From: Biscogniauxia marginata
Taxonomy: Eukaryota; Ascomycota; Sordariomycetes; Xylariales; Xylariaceae
Assembly: GCA_022695795.1 (NCBI GenBank)
Contig: MU404183.1
Coordinates: forward strand, 1-64,000
DNA length: 64,000 nt
Direction: 5' to 3'
This document shows positions 1-12,361 of this stretch, one piece after another. A program made the translations under genes and the position numbers. The notes under the pieces were generated by a model. The model searched no databases and was not told the DNA's origin. It worked only from the letters and a program-made list of their open reading frames with translations. Positions within the stretch are counted from its first letter, which is position 1; every line of letters starts with the position of its first letter.

Positions 1-233
1 ATTTATTTATTTATTTATTTATTTATATAATATATTATAAGTTATTTAATTTTTATTAATATTATTTTTAATTAATTATTATAAATTATATATTAAAAAA
101 CTTAATATTTAATATAAAAAGGTATTTAATTTTTAAAATATAAAATTAAATAAAACGATTTAATAAATAATTATTATTAATTAATTTCGATATTATATAA
201 ATAATTTTTAATAATTAAAATTATAACGTATTA
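1..233. repeat. Decayed end fragment of the 2-kb TIR repeat
   Basis: This starts with an (ATTT)n tract at about 1-26. From about 90 to 233 it resembles the right end of the 2-kb repeat described at 792-2900. The MITE at 234-662 interrupts it, and the right-end sequence resumes at about 663-710. Very AT-rich, no open frame. Confidence 0.55.
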
Positions 234-662
234 TATAAGCAAGTAAATAAAACAAGCTCGCGGACGAAATAGTTTCTTATATAAAATCGACTTTTTCGAG
301 AATTTATAACTTTACACATAAAAATCGGAAAAATCTCGGACGTTTTTTTTTAGTTATAAAACTATATAATTTAATTAAAAAAAATAAAAAAAATAAAAAG
401 TGAAATATATAAAGAAATACGTAAAAAGGTTTATACGTTTTATTATAATTTTAGTTTTTACCCGTTTTTTTTTATGTTTTTTTACTTTTTATTTTTTTAA
501 TTTTCATTTTAATTAAACTATATAATTATATAATTAAAAAAAAGGTTTAAAACTTTTTCGATTTTTATAAATAAAATTATGAATTTTCGAAAAAGTTGAT
601 TTTATATAAAAAACTATTTTGTTTGCAAGCTTGTTTTATTTACTTGCTTGTGTAGTATATTA
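234..662. mobile_element. MITE copy 1 (long-TIR hairpin element)
   Basis: This 429 bp element starts TAACGTATTATATAAGC and ends with a RIP-altered form of ...ACGTTA. Its two arms are inverted repeats of roughly 165 bp, so the whole element can fold as a hairpin, and there is no coding capacity. Three more copies lie at 12362, 29296 and about 46141. It sits inside the right end of a 2-kb repeat copy and is flanked by TA, which suggests TA target duplication as in Tc1/mariner-type elements. Family assignment is inferred from structure only. Confidence 0.75.
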
Positions 663-791
663 ATAATTATAAAAACTAATTTATTTATATAATTTATTAT
701 TTTTATAATTATAAAAAAGAATGTTTAATTAATTTTATAAAAATATTTATTATTATAATTATTATTTTAAATATATAAATTAATTTTTATA

Positions 792-2900
792 TAACATATT
801 ATATAAACGAGTAAACGAAATAAGCTCGCAAACGAAATTTCATAGTTATTATACTTTTAATTATTAAAAATTATTTGCGTTATATTAAAATTAATTAATA
901 ATTATTATTATTTAAATCGTCTTATTTAACTTTATACTTTAAAAACTAAATATCTTTTTTATATTAAATATTTAGTTTTTTAAAGTGTAATTTATGTTAT
1001 TTAACTAAAGATTAATATATTTATTATTATTTTTAAAACGCGTAAAATTATAATTATAATTTAATTTTTTATTTATTTTAAGATTTTTTATATTAATTAA
1101 TTTAATTTAATAATTAAAAATATTATTTAAAACTCGAATTAATTGTGTTATTACTTATAAATAACGCTATTTAAATATTAGTTTTTATTAGTTATTAAAA
1201 ATTTATAATGTTTTTAATATTATATTATAACGACGATTTAAAAGTATATTTACGCGATTAATCATTATATTAAATTTTCGAAAATTTATATTTTATAAAA
1301 AGGTTATAATTATTTAACATATTATTAATTTAAATAAATAATTATTTTATTACGCGATTATAACGCGAGGCGCGTCAAATAAAATTAAGCTTTTAATTTT
1401 ATATGGCGATAAAAAACCTTTTAAACGCGTTTAAATAAACAAATTAATTATTAAAAAGCTTTTTACGAAAATTTAAATATATACCGAAAATAATATAAAT
1501 TAATACGTAATATAATTACGAAATATAATATTTAAAAGGAAAATATATATAATTTTAACGAAATAAAGTTTATAATTAAAATAATTATTAAAATTAATAT
1601 AATAATAATAAATATAAAACGATATAAATAATTATAATAAGCTTAATAAAGTAATTAAAAATAAGTTATAATTATTTAAGTTATAAATATTATTAATTAT
1701 TTTTTATTATTATATATTATTTTAATTAAAAAAACATTTTACTTTATAATATCGTAATAACTTATTATTATTAAAAAGTAAAATTATAATATTAAATAAT
1801 AATTAAATTATAAATAAATTTAATATAAACTTTATAAAGCATTTTTATAAATATACGGAAAAAAAGGAAAAAAACTACGCGCTTTTTAATTTTAAATAAT
1901 TATAAAAGTTATTATTTTATTAACTTTAAAAATTATTATTATAAAAAAAATCGTTATATTTTATATATTTAATTATTTATTATATAAATTTTAACTTTTT
2001 AACTTTATATATTTTAATATTTTAAATATATAAATTAAATTTCGTATAATTAAATTAGTTTTTTTTTAATTTAAAAAAGATTATTATTATATTATTTTTT
2101 ATATAAAAAGCGTGTATATTCTTTTTTAACCTTAATATAAATTAAGTATTTTAAAAAGTTAAAATATTTATAATAATTTACGAAGTGTTTTTATAATTTA
2201 ATTATATTATAAATAAAGTTAAAAAGTTTTAAAAAGTTTTTTTTATAAATATTATAAATATTTATAATTAATTTGTAAAGATTATTTTAATATTAATATA
2301 TAAAGTATTTTTATTACGAAATAAAATTACTCGTTTTTGGGAAATAAATTATATTTTTAATAAGTAACGTAAAACTAAAAATAAGTAATTATAAATAAAA
2401 GAATTATTTAATATAAAAAAGGAATAACTTTATAAGTTAAAAAATAATATTATAATTAATAATAAAAAAGGGGAACCTCGAAAAAAAGTAATAATTAAAC
2501 GAAAACGATATAATATATATAATTAATTTAATTATAATACGTATATTTATATAACAAATAAAAATATGTTTAATAATATAACAAATAAAAATATAATTAA
2601 TAATATTTATATAATAAATAAAAAGGTATTTAATAATTTAGATTTCGAGGAATTATAATTAATTTTATTTATTTTTTATTTATTTTTTTTTAATTTTAAA
2701 GAGCTTTAACTTAGAAAATATAATAAATTAAATAATATAAATTTAGTTTTTAAAGTATAAAGCTAAATAAAATGGTTTAAATAATAATAATTATTAATTA
2801 ATTTTAATGCGGCGTAAATGATTTTTAATAATTAAAAGTGTAATAACTATAAAATTTCGTTTATAAGCTTATTTCGTTTACTTGTTTATATGGTATATTA
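792..2900 (+). mobile_element. 2-kb TIR element, copy A (RIP-decayed)
   Basis: About 2.1 kb, bounded by inverted repeats of at least 150 bp. The left end (TAACATATTATATAAACGAG) and the reverse complement of the right end (TAATATACCATATAAACAAG) stay alike through the A/T-rich arm. Related copies are at 23254-25218 and, in reverse orientation, at 28953-46066 where other elements split it. Termini resemble those of the 442-bp MITEs. No readable transposase remains: stops are dense in all frames. Confidence 0.65.
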
Positions 2901-3100
2901 ATTAATTTTTAAATTTTTAAAACATTATTAATATATTATTTATATAAATAATAAATATATATATTTAATTTTAATATAACTTAAATATTTTATAATTAAA
3001 ATTTAAATATTTATAATAAATTATAAAATAATAATAATAAAATGAATTAATAACCGGTTTAATAAACTTAAGTTAATTATATTATTTATACCTTTATAAG

Positions 3101-3484
3101 TAAGTCATTTTCTAAGTTACTTGCCTATGTACTTAGGAGGTAGTGTTATTTGACTTATAACTAATAAACTACCTGCCTATAATTTTCTCCTAGTAATGAA
3201 CCCTGCACCGCCACCACTGCCCCTTAGACCTCTCGAAGTCCCAACAATTACCCTATTTTGCGGTCCATCACGTCGTATAAAGGATAAATCAACATGAAGT
3301 ATACCTGTAATATATTTCTCATAAGTGCCTAGGTACCTAGCTACGTTATCTACGGAAACTAACTTAGCGTCGTAAGAAAACACCAGATCATCCGTCTATC
3401 TAAGGGTTAGACAAAATCACAAAATCGCAAAGCATCCACCACTCCCAGAATCGACATCTACGAACTATCCGGCCGCCGTTCAAA
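3101..3484 (+). promoter_or_regulatory. AT-rich/GC boundary and upstream region of GON7
   Basis: Composition changes within about 100 bp from RIP-type AT-rich DNA to balanced DNA near 3100. The stretch holds short repeated CCTA/TAGG-type words common in fungal intergenic DNA. A 68-codon reverse-strand open frame (3177-3383) resembles nothing I recognise. The rest is probably promoter and 5' leader of the gene starting at 3485. Confidence 0.4.
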
Positions 3485-3886
3485 ATGTCGTCATCTACTT
3501 ACCTCGAGGCGACCTACACCTCGCCCTCCAGCGGCCCGCTGCACCTGTCGACCAAGCTACATTTTCCCTCCTCTTCTGTTGTGTCGGACAATCGTGAATC
3601 CAGCTCGCTGTCGCTACCAGTAAAGGAGAAGACGGCGTACCTCCGGTCCCTACGGCAGGCGACGGGGGCGCTGCAGGAGCGCGTCAACGCCGAGCTGACA
3701 GCCCAGATGGACGAGGATAACCGGAGGGCACAGGGGGATCACCCGTTAAGCGTGGATGGCAGCGCTGAAGAAAATGGGGACAAGGGGCGGGGGAAGAAGA
3801 CAAAGAATAACCAAGGCAGAGTAGACGAGGCAGCTGAGGAGGAGAACTACGGAGAAGAGGTGCAGGGGGGGGACGACGAAGAATGA
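3485..3886 (+). CDS. GON7: EKC/KEOPS complex subunit Gon7-like protein
   Basis: Single-exon gene of 133 residues. The fungal Gon7 family is a small, largely disordered subunit of the EKC/KEOPS complex, which makes the t6A base next to the anticodon of ANN-decoding tRNAs and is linked to telomere upkeep. The sequence shows the family layout: a start reading LEATYTSP, a conserved helix EKTAYLRSLRQATGALQE (about residues 47-64) running on to NAELTAQMDEDNRR, and a very acidic, lysine-rich tail with the motif ENYGEEV near the C terminus. The ATG at 3485 is the first in frame and the length fits the family. It converges on VPS39, whose stop lies 428 bp downstream on the other strand. Assignment rests on the central helix and the tail motif; no search was done. 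Confidence 0.75.
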   Translation: MSSSTYLEATYTSPSSGPLHLSTKLHFPSSSVVSDNRESSSLSLPVKEKTAYLRSLRQATGALQERVNAELTAQMDEDNRRAQGDHPLSVDGSAEENGDKGRGKKTKNNQGRVDEAAEEENYGEEVQGGDDEE

Positions 3887-4313
3887 ACAAATCGACCCAT
3901 CGGCTTGACCCTCTTGGCTCTTTCTTCTCACAATAAAGTGGACGGGACAGGATAGACAAACTCGTCCTACTATCCCGGATGCGTAAGGCGTAAGCAGTCC
4001 GCGTCGTGATGGTGACCTGAAGAATACGACTGGACTCGGAAGAAGAAAAATTCCTGGATATGAATGCGATCTACATATGGGTATTGCCATCTTCATCACG
4101 ACTCCATCATCATGCAATGCCATGTCGTTTCCACATTGCCCCGAGAAACCAACTCAAAACCAACCCATAAGAGGGCCTGCTAACCCCCCCCCCCCACACG
4201 ATATGTTACCCCTTCGCCGTCGCTGTCGCTTCGATTACTTCGATTAATCTCCAAAGCTGATCCCTGCCTATGCTTTAATATCACGTTATGCCCACGATGG
4301 TAACGGGTATACT
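3887..4313. other. Convergent intergenic region GON7-VPS39
   Basis: This 427 bp spacer between two convergent genes should hold both 3' untranslated regions. It contains an AATAAA-like word near 3932 (caataaagtg) that could be the GON7 polyadenylation signal, and a 12-C homopolymer at 4184-4195. No gene seen. Confidence 0.45.
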
Positions 4314-7300
4314 CTAGCCATGCCTGCCCCAGGCTCCTGCTATCCGGTCACTCTGACTCCCGCCTGTGCTACGACCCTGTCTGCTTAAACATCCATAGTG
4401 GACTACACTGTTATCTGGCAAAACGGCCACAACGCTGTTGCCCAACCTCTTGTGGCAAACACCGCATACCCTCTCTTCGCCGATGACGACCCTTCGGTTT
4501 CGTCCGCCCTGCCCGCCGGGCATCCCGTCGCCGAGAAGCAGCAGCGCCTGCGTGTTGACGAGCTGTGTCTTGCGTAGCTGCTCGACGATGCGTGTTTCCG
4601 ACACCACGCTGTTCGCCGCACGGATGCGCCCGCGGAAATACGACTCGAGGTCGCCCACAGGTAGACTATCGGGGATGAGAGACAGTGTGGATGCTGCTGG
4701 GAGACGTGAACCGTGTCTCGAGAGGAGTGATAGTGCTGGCTCTAGGTTTGGCTTGTTTGGCTGAGGGGGGGTTAAGTAAAGAGAGAGTAGAGTATGGTAG
4801 ATAGAGGGCGTCGAATCGGGGTCATCAGGATCGCCTGAATATGCGGCTTGCGATTCGCGTCGAGAACTTGGTTGCGAATGGATCTGGTTGCAATACCTGC
4901 TCGACTGTTAACTACATTTTCATACATGAGTGTGACATACAATGTCCAGGGATGCTTTGACGTACTCTTCAGCCTTGACATAATCTTGCATCTTGAAGAC
5001 ATAAATCTCGAGTGCCTGCTTGTGCTGGCCCATATTGCTAAGAACTACCGCCGTGGCCTCGTAGAATGCCGCATCTAGTCTTCGTGTCAGCTCTTAACAC
5101 GCTCTTTTCAATCAACGTCGGGACAGGGGTCGCTTACCATCTCGAGGTATCATGGCATAAGCCCGACTAAGACTATATTGCCGGCTTTCTTTCAGGAACG
5201 TTATGAGCCTTCCCAACCTCCCCTCCCAATAATAATCTCGCCGGTCTTGTTTGAGCGCCTTGACCTGCAGCTCCACAAGTCGGTTATGGAAGTCCGGCGT
5301 CCCATCTTCGAGTTCGCCGATAATATGCTCTAAATAGCGGATCTCGAGGTCGACATCGATCGCGCCAAGATACTCGAGGACTTTCTCGCGTGGCAAGGTT
5401 TCGGCATTCTCGCTGTCAGCTACGAATATTTCCATCCCTAGGTCCGGATCTCGCCGCAGGACCCAGTCCGCAAATTCGAGGGTCAGGTCGATCATCTCCG
5501 GCGGTAGACTTTGTAGGTATCCAACGGTTCTCCGTGGGCCGCGCAGCTGCTCCGGTATCTCGATCTCGGTCTCGCCATGGCCGTTGAGTTCCAGTTTGGC
5601 AGTACTGCCATTCGCGCCCGTGTCCCCGAATTTTCGAAGTAGCGTAAGGGCTTCGCGGTGCAGCTTCTTGCCGTAGAAAAAGTCCACCAACTCATTATAG
5701 CGGTTATGCTCGAGAAGCTTCTCATTCACAACCGCCGGGTCGCAAAAATTGGGAATACGGAAGAGAGGAGCAGCCAGGGACGGCTGCGAAAACATGTAAC
5801 CCCGGAAGAGAGTCGTATCAACCAACGTGAACGTCTCCCGCAGCTCCTTCTCGAGCTGCTCATCGGACTCGGAATGTGGGTTTGTTAGGAGAGCGTTTAA
5901 ATTCTCGTCCGAACCCAAGGAATTATTGATGCTAAGAGAAGGTTTGCGTGCCCTTAACTTTCCGGTTGTCGGATCGATCAACCGTTGTAAGCGCGCTCTC
6001 GTTCCAGCTAGATAGCTGTTTAGTTCGCGGACGGCCTTCGTCAGGTCTTTCCCTTCCAACGGCCCATCATGCTCTATCTTCTTTTTCTTAGGCTTGATGC
6101 TCGTAGCGTCTTCGTTGTCTGTACCACCTCTCCTAGACGATGCTATAGACGCAGTATCAGAATCTGTCCTGCGATGGCCTCCCATCCAGTATTTCGCAAA
6201 TCCACCGGCCCTAGAAGGCGATGGAGTGTCAACAGTAGGCTCGGCTTTGGCCACCTTGTCGCCATCGGGCTTCACATCGTCCTCCGAATTCTCTTTCTCT
6301 TCTGCATCAGGTGTCTCTGCACGTTGCAGCTCTGCGGAGAGATCACCAGCAATCATCCTGGGATATAATCTCAAAACCCTTTCTGGGGGAGCGTGGACCT
6401 CGTCTTCGTTGAATAAGTCTAGGCTAGCTCGAAATTTCCTCTGCTTAAACAGAACCTCAGCCTTCCGCATCTTGACTTCTCGCATTGTCCCGGTCTTATC
6501 CGTCAGCAGTGCGTCTTCTAGCATGCTGAGCACACTGATGGCCTCGTCATACCTAGCCCGATCAACCAACTCTTGCACCTGGCTGTCGTAATCTGTCGCA
6601 TCCATCTTCCATACTACTCGGTCGCTGCTGATGTGGAAACCCTTGCCTGCATGCGCCAGACTGACCGTCGGGGGCGGGAAATGAAGCTGCGCTGCACCGA
6701 CGAGCTCAATTGTCTGCAGGAGGTTCAACGTCTGAGGGTTCCGCACCTCAAGAAAGCCTTTTGCCGGTGGCTGCAGAGCGAGCATATAGGGGTAGCTGTA
6801 ACCGATGCTCTCGGGAGCACTTTGCCACGGGACCTGGCGCTTCTCCAACGGCTTGCCATCTGTATCGATGAACAGCGTATTGATATCCTTGGTGAGCAAC
6901 ATCTCGCCCTCAGCTAGGCGTGAGGCCAACGGCTTAGGCATGTACCCACCAAGACCCATATACCCCATACTGGCGGCGCCGAACCTGGTCCCTTGCCCCC
7001 CGGCAGCTGCAGCGCCGACTCCTGCGATCTCTTGAATCTGTGATGTGGTGACGTCGACTAGCACATATCCGGCGTTCATGCCGCAGACCACCTTGGTCGC
7101 GTTCGCCCAGGTCACCGTCCGGATAGCTTCGGGCAAGACTATCTCGGTCACTTCGTCGTGTAGCTCACTCTCGTGCCAGCTCCAGAGAAGCAAGCGCCGT
7201 TTGACGGCCACAGCCAGACGGCTAATGATCTCCGGTATGCCCGTCGCGGCATCCTTGACGATATTGCTGGTAACAGCAAAGCATGTCGCATTTTTGGTAC

Positions 7301-7756
7301 GCGTTATAGTCTCGATCAGCTCGTAGGTGCCCAGATCGTGCAGGGATACATAGTAGTTGGAAAGCGAGACAAGAGTGTTGGCCTCCTTGATGATGGCTAG
7401 CTGGTCGATCGCTCGGGTGGAGAACTTCTCGACTTCGTACAGGAGATCGGTAGGCTTGGCAGCAGTGTCGGGCTTTGAATCCGGAAGAGAGTCGGCCGGA
7501 GGACTATCGGAAAGAGACGATGTGCCGTTGGAAGGTTTGGGCAGCGGAGGGAGCTCGTTCAGACGGTAGATGCGTAGGGAGCCAGTATTGAGGCCGACAA
7601 GCACCCGATCGCCTGAACGAAGTTGTCAGTAGCGATACACGGCATACGAGAGGGAGAGCAGGCGGTGTGTATACCATAGGCGAGAATGGTCTCGATCCTG
7701 GACTTGTCGCGCTGCCTGAGCTCGATGATGGGACGGGCCGTGAATGCAGAGAGCAT
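4314..7756 (-). CDS. vps39: Vps39/Vam6, HOPS complex subunit
   Basis: Four exons: 7756-7675, 7612-5138, 5074-4966 and 4896-4314. They join in frame to 1082 residues. Introns are 62, 63 and 69 bp, all GT-AG, with donors GTATAC, GTAAGC and GTACGT. Vps39 is the HOPS tethering subunit that binds the Rab Ypt7 and drives fusion at the vacuole. The N terminus (MLSAFTARPIIEL, then GDRVLVGLNTGSLRIYRL) begins a CNH/beta-propeller domain of about 320 residues. A charged Ser-rich linker (about 430-540) and the clathrin-repeat/Vps39_1 region follow. The C-terminal Vps39_2 domain has the zinc-ribbon pattern with C1033, C1036, H1055 and C1058 (VCGVCHKRLG ... HYGC). Length is typical of fungal Vam6 (about 1050-1100). 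The long open frame runs on past 5138 into intron sequence and stops; the conserved EYCNQIH segment is restored only by the GTACGT donor. Confidence 0.97.
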
Positions 7757-8155
7757 GACGCTTGCTAGCGAGCCGCCCAGCCAGCCAGCAAAAGGAAAGA
7801 TATTATCCTTGGATAAGCTTCATTGACTGGGGTGATCGGATCTAGACTGTCGTGCTGCCTCGGAGACGGTGGCAAAATCTGGGATATTGGTAAAAATGAA
7901 TTTCTCCGACTCGGTTACGGTATGCGAATTTATTCGAACTTAGGTATTGCGAATGTATAAGTTAGGCATATACGTAAGGTAGGCACATAAATGCGAGCGA
8001 AGTAAAAGTACCTGGTATGCAAGGTAGGAGGTAGGTATGTATTCGTTCATGTGTGTAGGGGGGGCCGAGGCCATCGTCATCGGACCCGCTAAACTAGGTA
8101 AAGTGAACTACCTACGTAGGGGACCTACCACATCAATTTACACCGTGCAGCTATG

Positions 8156-8186
<31 letters not shown>

Positions 8187-8600
8187 GGACCTACACACAT
8201 GCACTACATATACGTGGACACCGACGTACATAGGTAGGTACCTAGGCAGGTAGGTAGCACCGCTAACCTATCCTGTCAATTAAGCACACGTTCCCATTGG
8301 TCGGCTTTCTATGTACAAATAAATAGGAATGTAGGCACCTATGAGTGGATTTATTGGGCCTATCAACAACATATGTAGAGCAACTTATCTGCCCAGCTTG
8401 TGTGGTGCCAGCTGTGGAAACCATACCATTGCAGTAAGCCAGTCCCTCGTGTCTACGTGTCTGCCATTTGTGCGAGCGCCCCAGAACACTTGCGTTTATA
8501 CACGGTACATACAAGTAATTAAGCAGACATATGACAGCAATGCCACAGAATACCTATAGCGGCACCTACGTATTAGTGAATCCGACTAGCAAAAGTGTGT
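7757..8600. other. Intergenic region: VPS39 promoter and 3' flank of the phosphate transporter
   Basis: 844 bp between two minus-strand genes. It should hold the VPS39 promoter (near 7757-8000) and the transporter 3' UTR. It is rich in short tandem words: TAGGTA/CCTACC-type tetramers around 7970-8030 and 8230-8260, and seven ACAT units at 8157-8184. No supportable gene; the small open frames here look random. Confidence 0.5.
8157..8184. repeat. (ACAT)7 microsatellite
   Basis: Seven uninterrupted ACAT tetramers between VPS39 and the phosphate transporter gene. Likely variable in length between strains. Confidence 0.9.
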
Positions 8601-11386
8601 CTACATTCCATTAATTCGCATTGCGCCATAGCCAAGCGTAACCACCACCACGAGGGTGATCAGACTGCTCGGTATACCCCGGCTGATGAAATGTTTGACC
8701 TGCAGATATCGCTGCCCAGTTGCGTCTTCCTTCATGATAGCAGCTGTCCATTGTTAGCTCGTCCTTCACGCTCGTCTTGGACTAATCGGCATAGCACTTA
8801 CTCATGTTGGGAAAACCACTGGTTGGGAGCGCCATCGCTGCACTACACATAAGAGCGGCGGCCATGACGAGGAGGTTGGGATGGGGCTCCTCCATCGCCT
8901 TCCCGATGTCGGATACGAGCGGCAAGACTATTAGCGCTGCTACAGTGTGACTGATGAAAGTCGCAATGACAAGCGTCAAGCTCGAAAAGATGAGCAGAAT
9001 AACGTAAAGATCCATGCCGTGCACCTCCTTAGATATGCTCTCGGCCACCGTATGAAGAAGGCCAGATGACTTGACCGCCTTGCCAAGGGAGAGACCTCCT
9101 GCGGCCAGAATGATGATAGTCCAAGGGAAGTTATTAAAATCTTCCTTGGTCAAGATGCCGACGCCAAAGAAAATGACTATCGGGATGATAGCGATGACAC
9201 CCATATCACCAAACGTAGGCTCGAGCGCATGGCTTGCGCACCAGAGCCCGATCGTGGCGACACAGATGAACGAAACGAACCATTGCATCCCGGTAAAGTC
9301 CTCTCTTACGGACCTAATGGGAACGATGACCGTCCCTTTACTAGGCTGGAACGTCACAAGCAGTAACATCCAGATCAGCAATAGAGACACGATACCAACC
9401 GGGATTACGACAAAGAACCACTCGCCCCAAGTAGGCGCAGGCTCCATGATGCCCAGAGCGACCACGTTCTGGGGTGAGGCGATGGGCGAAAGCATACCAC
9501 CGATGTTAGAGGCAAGCGCAATACCCATGATCACAGCCTTCGACATGTTAGAGTCTGAAGGGAGATTGCGTAGCATAGGCTGAGACGGGATAATTAGTGG
9601 ACGTGGTCGAAAAAGTATATAAACTTAGGTACTCATGAACGAACCTCAATGATACTAAAGCACAACACAGGAGCCGCGACATTGCTAACCAGCATGCTAG
9701 CGAACGCGGCTACGAACATATTCGCAACAAGTACGGTCCGCGGTCGGGTGCCTGCCTTGCTCAGGACGAAGGTAGCGATCCTCTTATCAATCTTGCACTT
9801 CGACAACGCAGCGGCCACGGTGAAACCACCCAGCAGAAGCATGATGACGGGTGTCCACATAGCGGCGAAGACATAGACAGTTGCCGCCTTGGAATCCAAT
9901 CTCCGGTTTGGTGGATCGTCTGATCGAACAACGTTGAGAACAACGCATAAAAAGGGTATTAACAAAGACGTCACAAATAGGGGGATGGCCTGCGAGGAAT
10001 TAGTTAGATATGATATCGCCAGATTTTCGGGCAACAGCAGCTCACCTCGGTAGCCCATAGCAAACTGACAAACACCAGCATGGCCAAGCATGCTTGCTGC
10101 TCCGGTTTCTCCATCAGAGGAACCAAGAGAAGAACTAGGAAGATGATAATAATGCCGAGAAGCGTGAACGTAGTTGACCCAAAGAGCCAATTGGGGCACG
10201 TAAAGCGCCCAAACGGGGTGGATATGTGCCTGGCAGGCGCCACGGGCGCATCGTCACCTTGCAACCTCACCTTCATGCTGTCGGTTTGCGCACCAAGAAG
10301 ACCCTTTCCAAGACTAGCAGCCTCTGCTCGACGTTCGAGACCAATGAGATCACGCCACACAGTGTTCCTCTCCCAGACGACATGCTCCCTCAGATGCGAT
10401 CGTAGATCCTTTTTAGCCAACGCCTCGTCACCTTGAGTGACTACGTTAGCGTAGGCCTTCTCCATCTTGCTGATGTTCTCCTCGATATGTTTAATGGTGT
10501 CACGAAGGAAGGGATATGCGGAGTCGACGGTATCGTCCATGTACCTGGGCCGGAGCTCCTTGTCAATGATCTTGTCAAACTTCTTGAGAACTTTGCTAAA
10601 GCCTGTCTTGTTTAATAGCACATATGATTTGAGCTCGCACAACTGTACGTAGAGACTGATGATGCGCCTCTTCAGCATGATGCCGGAGGAGAACATCTGG
10701 GCCGTCTCGGCATAGTCGTCGTAGCCCACGCTGTATCTCCGTACCGACCTTGTGTATTCGGTCGATGCAGTCATGTCGGCTGAGGCGTACATATGGCTTG
10801 GGATGGTGGTTCGACGTCGGCCAAAATTGCCACCGGAGCTTGATCGCCTTTTCTTGTTCAGGGCAGCGGTCTCATCTGGGTCGTCGTCATCTTCATCATC
10901 GCTATCTACGACACCATCCTCTGTCGAATGAAGACTGCGCGCGCTCTGATTACTTTGAGGTCCCCGTGTTGGTCTGACGGACTCGCCGCTAAGCGTCTGG
11001 CTCGTGGGCTGCGGTAGGGGATCGTGTTCATCGTATCCATTCTCTTCGAAGAATCCTACATCGCGAAGCAGGTCGTCCACCTCGTCAAAGAGCTCCTTCT
11101 CCTTCACGCCGTAAAAGGAAGATATCTTCTCTAGTTCGACATCGAGCGCTCGACTAAAGACAGTTTCGGGATCCTCATTTCGAAGGAGTGGCCGCGTCTC
11201 GATATCGGCGGTCCCGGGCTGATGCACAGTCTTCTCGAGCTGATAGATCCTACAGGAGACGGGTTAGAATGACTATAGGGAGCGTGGCTGAGAGTAGTCT
11301 GACAGCTTCTTGAGGTTACTATAAGCAATGTAATGGCTACTCCAGTCTGGTACAGCATTGAACTGGATGCTGTGGGAGAACTTCAT
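8601..11386 (-). CDS. SPX-domain low-affinity phosphate transporter (Pho87/Pho90/Pho91 type)
   Basis: Five exons: 11386-11304, 11249-10046, 9989-9645, 9579-8802 and 8743-8601. They join in frame to 850 residues. Introns are 54, 56, 65 and 58 bp, GT-AG, with branch-like TCTAAC and GCTAAC in the first and last. Family members are plasma-membrane or vacuolar phosphate carriers whose cytosolic SPX domain senses inositol pyrophosphates. The start MKFSHSIQFNAVPDW is the SPX signature. The SPX domain runs to about residue 330 with an acidic Ser-rich insert (SDDEDDDDPDE) and the basic helix KTGFSKVLKKFDK that forms the ligand pocket. Membrane segments start near residue 380 and make an SLC13/ArsB-type permease, with SNIGGMLSPIASPQN and LPTSGFPNM as hallmark segments. 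It ends MRINGM. The open frame upstream of the chosen ATG was rejected because SPX domains begin at MKF. Which of the three yeast paralogues it matches cannot be decided. Confidence 0.95.
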
Positions 11387-11890
11387 TTCGTCGCGCTCGT
11401 CGAGCCACCGCCGCTTCTCGTCCCGCTTCTCTTTCCTATGATATTCCCTCTCAGCCTGGTGCTTTCGAGCTTGGATGTGTTCGTAGCTTTCGAGTTCGTG
11501 GGATTCGAGGCCAGCGTCCGCAGTGTATCTCCCTCCTCTTGTCTTCGATGGTTCCGGCAGGATGGCTTGATTCGCGGGGGTGATAAGGTGGGAAGAGGAG
11601 GGATAGACGAGAGGCTTTCGTGGTGATATGGTGAATGCCTTGTACAAGGGTCTGACATAAGGGGAGATCGAAGACGGGAGGCGCAAGAGAAGATTTTTTG
11701 TATTTTGAAATATTGGACCCTGATCACGAATGATAATAATCCCAAGTTAGCTTTTGTGATCGTGAGCGCGATGTCCTAGTTTAGGAGAGAACCGCCACAC
11801 ACGCATACACAAAGTGTAGATGTGTTAGTGCCGGAAGGTGCCAAGTTGTCTCAGGCCTTTTCTTCGGGGGGTTTTTTCTTCTTCTTTCCT
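11387..11890 (-). promoter_or_regulatory. Upstream region of the phosphate transporter
   Basis: About 500 bp of balanced composition upstream of the SPX gene, ending abruptly at AT-rich repeat DNA near 11890. The minus strand is open for 100 codons upstream of the SPX start but without family resemblance, so I read it as 5' leader. I looked for Pho4-type CACGTG sites and saw none here. Confidence 0.4.
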
Positions 11891-12096
11891 TTTACGTATT
11901 GTTTTATAATCAGCATAAATTAGCAGCTAGTTAATTTAAAAAGTTAAGTTTAATAAAAGAACCATTTTTAATAAAGTATTTCACTTATTATATTATGTTT
12001 TATTAATATTAAGAATAATTTTAAATATAATTATAATATTTTATATTAATTTTAAAAAGTTTTTAAAGTTTTGAATTTTATTATATATTAATATAA

Positions 12097-12361
12097 TAAC
12101 ATATTATATAAGCAAGTAAATAAAATAAGCTTATAAATAAAAATTTTTAATTATTACATTTTTAATTATTAAAAATCATTTATATTGTATTAAAATTAAT
12201 TAATAATTATTATTATTTAAATTATTTTATTTAGTTTTTTAAAGCGTAATTTATATTACTTAATTTATTATATTTTCCGAGTTAAAACTCTTTAAAATTA
12301 AAAAAAAAATTTATAAATTTATCTGTTATATTATTAAATATATCTTTATTCGTTATATAAA
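12097..12361 (-). repeat. End fragment of the 2-kb TIR repeat
   Basis: Starts TAACATATTATATAAGCAAG and matches the right terminal arm of copy A read in reverse, then stops where MITE copy 2 begins. RIP-decayed. Confidence 0.6.

Noticed and set aside
1..3100. Telomere or centromere
   Set aside because: No TTAGGG-type arrays were seen. The AT-rich blocks are explained by RIP of identifiable elements, so no chromosomal position is claimed.
5112..5137. Vps39 C terminus ending RDGKRPLSRR
   Set aside because: This is read-through into a GT-AG intron; splicing joins IPRD to DAAFYEATAVVLS, which matches the family.
11273..11686. N-terminal extension of about 100 residues to the SPX transporter
   Set aside because: SPX domains start at the MKFSHSIQ-type sequence; the extension is low-complexity leader-like sequence with no resemblance.
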